Assembly: GCA_018296165.2 (NCBI GenBank) | Contig: JACKQL020000043.1 | Coordinates: forward strand, 310,001-374,000 | Direction of reading: 5' to 3' | From: Termitomyces sp. T153 | Taxonomy: Eukaryota; Basidiomycota; Agaricomycetes; Agaricales; Lyophyllaceae | Length of the DNA stretch: 64,000 nucleotides | In this document: positions 56,676 through 64,000 of the stretch, one piece after another | How positions within the stretch are numbered: the first letter of the stretch is position 1 | How the letters are laid out: each line of letters begins with the position of its first letter | Position numbers and translations under genes: made by a program | The notes under the pieces: generated by a model | What the model was told of the DNA's origin: nothing | The model's input: the letters and a program-made list of their open reading frames with translations, nothing else | Databases searched by the model: none

Positions 56676-57492
56676 CTAATTCGATGCAAAACTCTGCAGG
56701 GATAGAGTGGTTTCTGTCTTCCAAGGATTATCCTTTAGGTGTGGATCTTGAAAAGGGCTGTTGAGCTCATTGCCTGACTGAGAAGGCGTGGGGCTCGGAG
56801 GTTGCGCAACCTCTGATTCAAAATCTGTTTGTACAAATCGCATTGCAAACTTTAATAGCTTATTGACTAAAAGAAATAGTCTCTCACCTTTGGTTACCGT
56901 GACCAGATTATCGTCCGAATCAGGTAACTCGAATTCAGCTTTCGTCAGGCGTTCCAATCGTACTTTCCTCGTGTACTGATCGATTTTCTGTTGGTCGATG
57001 TCTACTCGCCGTTTGGCCCTCGCAGATATTTTCTGGACGAGCTGTTCAAGTAAGGACTATACTCAGGGAAGAATCAACGGCTTGCCATTACGAAATTCCA
57101 AGCGCCCTGGCATATCAGCTTCGCGGAATTGGCTTCATTCCTGTTTCGTTTATATTTCTTGGCTCGAACGATGAAGTTTTCGAACGATAATATATCTTGA
57201 GAAACTTTGTGAACCTGCTTTCGAGCGCTGATACTGACGGTTATTGCTACGATGCCAGTTTGACTGTCCATCAGCTCACTTTTCGTATTCTTCCATTGAT
57301 TGGTCGAACTCTGTCATCCAGATACACGCTATAATTGGTTATCCTGTCCACAACACCATCGAGGACGGCATTGGCTTCCGCTAGTGGGTCACGGATGTTC
57401 TCGTGTTTGTTGATAGTCAAGAAACCCAAAGAAAGGAAATCCACTGCAAAGGAGCCAATAGTGGCCCAGTTAGCAGCTGAGTTCAAGGTCAT
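56676..57492 (-). CDS. Unrecognised spliced gene, minus strand
   Basis: Proposed start at 57492: MTLNSAANWATIGSFAVDFL, a hydrophobic segment, then a charged region. Further coding: SARKQVHKVSQDILSFENFI and NSAKLICQGAWNF (57220-57090), SLLEQLVQKISARAKRRVDI and KAEFELPDSDDNLVTVTK (57046-56890), and a final part DFESEVAQPPSPTPSQSG to TLSLQSFASN and the stop at 56676. At least two short GT-AG introns are needed, one at about 57086-57047; the join near 57300 is unsure. No domain is recognised; the middle is likely helical. It is divergent from the kinase-like gene. Confidence 0.55.
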
Positions 57493-57877
57493 TGAGATAC
57501 AGATATATGGAAGAAAGGAGGATGGAGCAGTAAGCTTGTAGACAGTTGATTGGTTACAAACTCGTTACTTACGGCGATTTATATAAGTAGGAGTGGTTGG
57601 GACATCTTCAAATCTGGAACAAGAGGCGTAGCAATGGAAGGTTCATGGACGTCGCTTATTGGTCGCCTGAAGGTCTCATTGTTCTGACCGCGCTAAAAAA
57701 ACGAATTGAGTACAAGCACGTCTTACGAAAACGAAGTCAGGACAGCACTTGATAAGAAATACAAACAGCAGGTGTTTTGATTGGTGTTTTCAAAAGATTA
57801 CCCACGCTTGTCCAACATTCAACAAAAGGCATGGATTGAGACCAACTTTCCACACCTTTCACTTGTTTCTTCGGAAG

Positions 57878-59236
57878 ATGGGCACTCCTTTCAGTCCTGA
57901 AACTTTTGTGACTTTCAAATCTGGGGGGCCAAAGAAAACGGGGGGCGAATTGTTACTGATTGAGGTCTTTTGGCGAAAGCATTGCCAGTTTCTCAAAGAC
58001 CACGGGTACACCCTCCGACCTCGCTATCAGCCCGATTGGAGGCCTTCTTGGTTGGACACTTCTAAGGACTGGCTAGACTGTGAAGATGGTGTTTTCTCGA
58101 GGGTGAGCAACTCGAATTCTTCGTTTGAAACGCGTTATCTTCATTCTTTCCTTGCTCGTAGAGCACTGTGATAGATGCAACTCGTACTGACGGAACTCTT
58201 GTCATGATCAAAGCTATACATCGTACTCGCTCGCCTGATGAGATTCCCGTCGGGAAACTTTTATCCTCTGAGCGTCTGGCTTCCCCGAGGAATCATTGTA
58301 TACCTTACCTGGAAATCATCGACCCACCAGAAGGTTCAGATGAAGCATTTGTGGTCTTGCCTCTCTTGGTTCCAACAGAACTAGCGCCTTTTGAAACCAT
58401 TGGTGAAGCGGTAGAATTTTTTTTTCAGATATTTGAGGTATCCCCTGCTTCTACTGTTTTTTGAGTTCCTGGATGTAAGGGCTTATGATCACTCTAGGGT
58501 TTAGACTTCATGCATGAGCACAATATTGCACACGAGTAAGACTGTTAATACTTTGGGACGTGAGAATACGCTTGTTGACTGTTTAATGAGTATAGAGACT
58601 GCAAATATGATAACATCATGGCAGACAGTCACCATCTTTTCGATGCGCCTCCTCATCCCTTCGGGCGCTATATGAAGCGTGACTTTAGCGGTCCGATTTC
58701 TGTTGTCAGATCTCGAACTATGAAACCTGTCAAGTATTACCTCATAGACTTTGATTTATCGAAAGAGTACCCTCCTGGAGGCCCGCCGCGTCTTGAAGAA
58801 CCGCCATGGGGAGGTGACAGGACCGTGCCCGAGCATTTACTACCTGATGCTCCGCCCTGTGATCCGTTCCCGGTTGATGTATATTGTTTAGGAAACTGCG
58901 TTAGGGAGAACTTCCTCGATGTGCGTGTATCTATGTTCTTAGGTTTTTCACATTTTGACTGCGGTATAGGGTGATCAATTTCGCAAAGGCAGGCAGGGTT
59001 TTGAATTCATGCGTGAACTTGTTGACGACATGACGAATCCCGATCCTCTAAAGCGGCCTCAAATGAGCGAAGCCGTTTCTCGTTTGAATTCCATCATTGA
59101 TGGTCTTAGCGACTGGCACCTGCGCTCGCCTATTGTCGAGGTTGGCCAACGGATTAAGGTTACAACATTCGTCAAACATTGGACTAAACAACTTGTCCGG
59201 AAAGTGCGGGGAATTCCCGCAATACCCAAGGTTTGA
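57878..59236 (+). CDS. Protein kinase-like protein, 376 residues, five exons
   Basis: Exons 57878-58102, 58162-58437, 58498-58535, 58596-58920 and 58970-59236 join in frame through GT-AG introns of 49-60 bp. The middle has a kinase C-lobe: GLDFMHEHNIAHEDCKYDNI gives a catalytic loop with HED instead of HRD but with the Asp and the later Asn kept; YYLIDFDLSK has DFD in place of DFG; later VDVYCLGN is the D-V-x-x-L helix and DPLKRPQMSEAV the Arg of the C-lobe. The N-lobe is short, with IDATRTDGTLVMIKA holding a possible VAIK-type Lys, and no clear Gly-rich loop. Such proteins are common in mushrooms; activity and role are unknown. Confidence 0.8.
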
Positions 59237-59539
59237 ATGTATATCTGGTGTACTTCAATTCAAAATGGTTCTAGTCACATCTCCGTTATCCCTATTTTAC
59301 GCATTACCCAATACCCTTCGCTTGTCGTAACTTCACAATATACCAATCTATTCGGATATCTTTCACCTCAGGGTTCGTGTCTAATGTATCTTTCTATCAC
59401 TCTTTTGTCCCTGTTCTGTGACCGTTCTCTCATGTACACTCTGGTAATTGTACTTTGGGAGGTGACAAATTAGACATTACGTTGTTTAAAAACTTGTAAC
59501 CTTTTATTGTAGTATTGAATCAATAAATCCATTTGTAAT

Positions 59540-59745
59540 TGACTGAAGGCGAGTAGATGAGAATTGGTACAAATCTTAATCTAAGCATGCAGAAAAGAAT
59601 AGTGGTGAAATGCTATGATTGGCGAGACAATCTTGGATACATACATATTGATGACTTCAAGTTGGCTTGAACACATCGGACGTTCAACTAATTTGATGTC
59701 AAACTCTGGAGAGACAGAGTGGTTTCTGTTTTCCAAGGATTTCAC
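59540..59745 (-). pseudogene. Duplicated 3' end of the 56.7-kb gene
   Basis: A diverged copy of 56540-56740: same 3' flank (GGTACAAATCTTAATYTAA, GGAGACAATCTTG-type) and the same last codons, NPWKTETTLSLQS, then a stop. The rest of the gene is missing. It lies on the far side of the kinase-like gene, same strand as its parent. Confidence 0.75.
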
Positions 59746-59998
59746 CTCTTACAGGTACCCCTTGGCAAATAAATCCTAGATAGAAGAAAAACACTTTGTG
59801 TGATGTGGTGTGACCTCCGACGGCTGATCTTGAGCCGTCAACAATGAATACTCTGAAATACATGCTTTGTTTTGCATATGCACTCTGTGTTAACTCCTTG
59901 AAGTTTTCTAATTTTCATATCATTTTTTGATTCCATATTGCCTCCAATTTGTGTCTACAAGCTACAGTCCATGCCTTTGGCACGGGCCTGTAGCTCTT
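59746..59998. other. Intergenic, edge of host island 2
   Basis: No gene seen. CpG becomes rare after about 59850. Confidence 0.5.
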
Positions 59999-60600
59999 GC
60001 TTCATCCCAGACCTGACCTCACTTTGTTTGGTTAGGTCCTTGATATTCTACTCAATGCTAAGTCCTAGACCCAACCTCACTTTATTTGGTTAGGTCCTCA
60101 ATATTCTACTCAATGCTAGCTCTTGCGTTGCCCCAGACCCAACCTCACTTTGTTCAGTTAGGTCCTTGATATTCTACTTAATGCTTCATCCCAGACCCAA
60201 CCTCACTTTGTTTGGTTAGGTCCTTGATATTCTACTCAATGCTAAGTCTCAGACCTAACCTCACTTTGTTCAGTTAGGTCCTCAATATTCTACTCAATGC
60301 TAGCTCTTGCTTTGTCCCAGACCCAACCTCACTTTGTTCAGTTATGTCCTTGATATTCTACTCAATGCTAAGTCCCAGACCCAACCTTGCTTTGTTTGGT
60401 TAGGTCCTTGTATTTCAAACTTAATGCTAAGTTCACTTTGTTTGGTTATGTCTTTGTATTTCCAACTCAATGCTAAGTCCCAGACCCAACCTCACTACAT
60501 TTGGTTAGGTCTTTGTATTTTGTCAACTCAATGCTTAGTCCCAGACCCAACCTCACTTCATTTGGTTAGGTCTTTGTATTTTGTTGACCAAGTGTTGCTT
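59999..60600. repeat. Tandem array, about 58-72 bp unit, ten or so copies
   Basis: Each unit contains CCAGACCCAACCTCACTT, TTTGGTTAGGTCCTTG and CTACTCAATGCTAAGTC with variation. Within a unit, CCCAACC or CCTAACC faces GGTTAGG across about 12 bases, so each copy can form a short stem. Later copies change to TTTGTATTT. No coding. Confidence 0.9.
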
Positions 60601-60869
60601 TTCTCCTACAATTCAATACACTGAGATTTCATATATGAACCAATCATGTATCTATATTAGATTATTAACAAAATACTACAATGTCCACTGGTATATATTA
60701 GAGATGCTGAAAATTATAAAAGTTAGTACTAACCAAGCAATTATTTAAACTGTCACACTTACATTTGTAAACTATCAAGAATATCTATACTACATGGTCC
60801 AGCTATAGACATTAGGTGCTGAAGTTCATAGAAGTTAGCAATTTGTTGCTTGAATCCAACAAAAGTCAC

Positions 60870-62335
60870 ACTTACATTTGTAAACCATTCAGGATTTCCT
60901 GATAGACAATATTTGCAGTCTTTCTTGATGTGTTTTCTGGGTCCAAGATGACTTTGATATGATCTCCTGATGTGCACTGAGAGAGTGCAACATAAAGTTG
61001 GCCATGCAAAGAAACTTCTGATCAAAGGTCCAATCCAACATGCTTGACTGATTGACCCTGAGACTTGTTGATTGTCATAGCAAAGGCCAATCAAACTGGG
61101 AATTGTCTCCTGTGCAATGGAATTGGCAAATCTTCTTCTGAGACATCCATGTTGATTCTTATAATCAAAACAATTGATCCTGCAAACTTGACATCTCCAC
61201 TGATGATCCTACATCTGAGAACTCTGGTGCTGATATGAGTGACATTCATTCTTGTCCCATTGCAAAGTCCTTTGGTTGTATCCAGATTCCTGAGCAGCAT
61301 GACAGGAACACCAATCTTCAAAGCCAATTTAGCCAAAGGCAAACTGCTGGCTCTGAGAGAGTTGAGGTATTCCATTGGATACAATCCAAGGCCATTAGGA
61401 TTCCCATCATCAGATGTAATAGAGTCTGCACTCTGCAAGATTTTCTCTTCTCCTGGACATTTCTGCAGAACTTCAGAGTTGATATCCTCTACATCAGAGT
61501 TCTTGCCAGAAAGGATGGTACAGTCCAGATAATACTGATTATCTTGATGGTGATCAATATGAGGATAAGTGGAAGAGATCAATCCAGTGACAGAATTGTC
61601 ATCACAGATCATGATTTCTGGAAGTTGTACTGTTTCCCCAGGCCCAAGGTTTTTTCCAGCACCAACATCCAATAACCAAGCTGCATGAGCAATATTATCA
61701 GGAGTCTGATCCAATCTCATGTTTTGAACCAAGTAGTGGACTTGAATCTGATCCTAAAGTCTTCTCCTTTTGAGTGAAGCAGCAATCATCTGCTGCCTAA
61801 GTCCTCATTGGATAACTGGAAGAGTTTGCCTAAAATCTTCTCCAAACACCACAGTCACTCCACCAAAAGGAACATCCTTCTCTAGAATGTCTCTGAACCC
61901 TCAATCCACAGAGTCAATGGCATTTTTGTGTTGCATTGGGACTTCATCCCAGATGACAACTTTGGTCTGGAGTTGGAGTTGAGACAACTGAGTTCCTCTC
62001 TTGATATTGGCAATGGATGTATCCAGAGCAGGAATGGGGATTTTGAACCTTGAATGTGCAGTTCTACCACCCTCCATCAATAAGGCAGCAATCCCAGATG
62101 ATGCTACACATAATGTCACATCTCCATTGGACCAAACAGCAGAAGCCAAAGTGTTGCAGACAAATGTTTCACCACATCCACCTGCACTGTGAATGAATAT
62201 CATCTTGCCCAAGTTGTTGTCTACAGAGTCCATAACTTCATTGAAGGCCCCCAGTTGTTTGCCATTAAATCTGGCCTTGTTTTCATCCACCCTTCTCTTC
62301 AACTCCTCAACATCATAATCTGTTTCTTCTTGCAA
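60870..62335 (-). pseudogene. Helitron Pif1-like helicase
   Basis: Starts LNGKQLGAF-like NGKQLGAFNEVMDSVDNN and FIHSAGGCGETFVCNTLASA. The Walker A reads GGCGETF where GGxGKTF is expected, so the ATP-binding Lys is lost. Walker B is VVIWDEVPMQHKNAID. After stops near 61898 and 61820 the frame goes on VPFGGVTVVFGEDFRQTLPV, then 61732-61091 (LDVGAGKNLGPGETVQLPE and GVPVMLLRNLDTTKGLCNGT), and ends in GQSVKHVGLDL and HGQLYVALSQCTS, the last helicase motifs. Confidence 0.9.
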
Positions 62336-62380
62336 AAGCCTATTTCTTGAAATTGTTTGATCAGTATCAATGTCAACTAT

Positions 62381-63570
62381 TCATACAATGTCCAACTTGC
62401 CTGGAATCACATTCCAAACTTGTTGGGGTTCTGGCATGTTTGGAAAGTCTTGAAGAGTCTTGCCAAAATTTGTCAGGTTGTCATTGATCAGATGAAGGCC
62501 ATAGTCATAGACATCTTCATCAGTAAAGACTCTGTCCCTGTACTGCCAGATATTCTCCGATCTGTGTTGAAGATCATCACAAATGGAGTGTCTGAATTTG
62601 TCCCATAGAGATTCTGGAGTGGTAGGAGCACAGTGAAATAGGATAGTGCAAAAGAGCTGCCTGAGAGTTGATCCTGATTGGATTGGAGCAGCTTCAGCAA
62701 GACACTGCCTCCATTCTGCATCATCTTCTAGAAGACCAAGGGCCTTGCATGCCCCCTTGTAAGTAGGATAAGTGTGGCCATTGACTGTCCTGAGATCAGC
62801 CCATGATGTTGCATTGGTCACAACTGTCAGGAGCATCCTAAGGTAGAACCTTTCTCCCTGTTGAGGTGAAGCAAAGTACATCCTCCCAATAGCTGTTCCT
62901 CTCTGCCTCTCCTTCCAGGTCCTTTTGGAAGCTTCATAGACAAACTTGGTTGGAAAGCTCTGATAAGTGGTGTTGTTATTAGGGAATCTGGCATTGGCTT
63001 CAAACCAAGCAGTGAGTGCAGTCTTATTTGCATTAGGCCTGGTAGCTACCATCTCCAAAGGCTCATTATCTTGAAAGTAGACTTCATGTTGGCCCTCCAA
63101 ATGCATAGGTAATTGATATACAGGGGGATGTTCTCCATGCATGTTGAATTCAAAGATGTGCCAGCAAGCCTCAGGTGCAGAGATGTATCTGGCATCCAAG
63201 TGTTCCTTGATTTCATCCCTCTGGTCCATCTGCTCTCCAGCAATCTCCAAAGTTGTCCTATCATGGCCTTTGTAGATGTACTTGTGAATGTACTTGATGG
63301 CTTCCACTGAAGCACAGACCTCCACATTGATGTGACATTTGTACTTGGCTGAGAGATAAGGGTTATATGGAACAACATCACAATTGTCATAACAATGACT
63401 GTTCTTTTCAAAGAAGTGGCCATTGTCAGGCCTGGCATATTCAGGATAGCCATTATCTCCATACTGAGTAGCCTCTTGGAATTCCTTTGGGTATTTCTTG
63501 GAATGTTTGCCATCTACCATGCACTTAGCATTGGGTTTGGCAGCTCCAAATGGACCATAGACCATGTTGG
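62381..63570 (-). pseudogene. Helitron Rep domain, C-terminal part
   Basis: From the LTR boundary the frame reads NMVYGPFGAAKPNAKCMVDG, KHSKKYPKEFQ, CDVVPYNPYLSAKYKCHINV and AIKYIHKYIYKGHDRT, the last being the two-tyrosine region that makes the DNA nick. Further blocks HIFEFNMHGEHPPVYQLPMH and RTWKERQRGTAIGRMYFASP are typical of fungal Helitron proteins. Open for about 396 codons to a stop at 62381. The 59 codons ahead of it up to 63748 are LTR read-through, not Helitron. Confidence 0.92.
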
Positions 63571-64000
63571 TGTAGTACTGGGTTAGAGTAATACTGATAG
63601 TTCTGGGGCTTTCTTGAAGACTTAGGCAGTCTACTCCAAGTCCACACTGATGTCTTGATGAATGCTTGAAGTTGAAGGGGTTTACTTCCAAAATATTTCT
63701 ATTCTGAATGCAGAGGGGTCTCAACAAACTCCAGCCTAAGTGATTCACTCCCTGGGAACCACCGAGCCTTTGCCTATTAATTGCCTGTCCATTTGCTACT
63801 CTACTTGGGCTATTTATACCTCTTTCTACAGTGCACAGACCACCCCCTACATGTGACTTTTGGTTCCATACTTTCCAGCCCCTTATTCATAACTGTTATT
63901 CTAATTCCCCCTTTTGGCATGCCTGTTTCAGTGCCACAGGCCAGTTCCTGGTTCCATCATTCCTCCTTTGCATTCTTAGCTTCCATTTGCCCCATTAATC
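63571..64000 (-). mobile_element. Family F LTR inserted in the Helitron, continues past the right edge
   Basis: Nearly identical to 1664-2093. The boundary TTGG/TGTAGTACTGGG at 63570/63571 gives the LTR end TACTACA on the minus strand. The rest is outside the window, so it cannot be told whether this is a solo LTR or a full element. Confidence 0.85.

Larger units (their letters stand above)
60760..63570 (-). mobile_element. Helitron (rolling-circle transposon), partial
   Basis: Reads right to left: C-terminal Rep region (63570-62381) then a Pif1-type helicase (62335-60870). The N-terminal Rep part with the HUH motif would lie beyond an inserted LTR at 63571. The 3' terminus (CTRR with hairpin) was not found with confidence. 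Near its end a string GTCACACTTACATTTGTAAA occurs twice, at 60754 and 60870. Confidence 0.9.

Noticed and set aside
60236..60420. Interstitial telomere
   Set aside because: GGTTAGG occurs once per 60-bp unit and not as a contiguous TTAGGG-type run.
59999..60600. CRISPR-like array
   Set aside because: Units are head-to-tail repeats without unique spacers, in a eukaryotic repeat setting.
63571..63748. N-terminal 59 codons of the long Helitron frame, also seen at 1623-1841
   Set aside because: They are read-through from the inserted family F LTR; the same peptide at the left end of the window occurs without any Helitron coding.

Overview
The window looks like repeat-rich nuclear DNA of a basidiomycete, most probably an Agaricomycete. 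The intact host gene has 21 short GT-AG introns of 47-118 bp, the second host gene is a short kinase-like protein of a type I associate with mushroom-forming fungi, and the repeats are those usual in such genomes: several Gypsy LTR families, a LINE with RNase H, a Helitron and a Tc1-like transposon. The clade call is inference; no organism marker is present.

Layout. 1-8.2 kb: remnants of two Gypsy elements on the minus strand, one split by a solo LTR. 8.2-19.4 kb: a complete Gypsy element ('A', 1.1-kb LTRs, 4-bp target duplication CTGG) whose gag-pol frame carries scattered stops, and which holds a multi-exon antisense gene between integrase and the 3' LTR. 19.4-28.6 kb: a related but older element ('B') with a solo LTR ('D') inserted at its start and an antisense gene remnant at its end. 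28.6-33.8 kb: a truncated Gypsy piece and a long LINE. 33.9-41.9 kb: host island 1, with a full ISWI-type chromatin remodeller, short unrecognised coding pieces and a decayed amidase. 42-46 kb: D-type LTR fragments and a second A element ('A2'). 46-54.4 kb: nested chromodomain Gypsy copies ('C' family), one of them complete with the duplication CAATC, plus a 469-bp solo LTR. 54.4-55.3 kb: Tc1-like remnant. 55.5-59.9 kb: host island 2, with an unrecognised gene, a kinase-like gene and a duplicated gene end. 60-60.6 kb: a tandem array. 60.7-64 kb: a Helitron on the minus strand, interrupted by another copy of the LTR seen at 1.7-2.7 kb.

The strongest overall signal is base composition. The repeat blocks have almost no CpG dinucleotides, while the two host islands and element A keep them. 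By my alignment, 13 of 14 substitutions between the two LTRs of A are CpG transitions, and LTR pairs of older elements differ by TG against CA at the same site. This fits cytosine methylation and deamination acting on repeats, and it explains many of the stops and some lost catalytic residues. The most novel candidate is the spliced antisense gene of the A family, which keeps the same exon blocks in two copies and has a possible counterpart in B.
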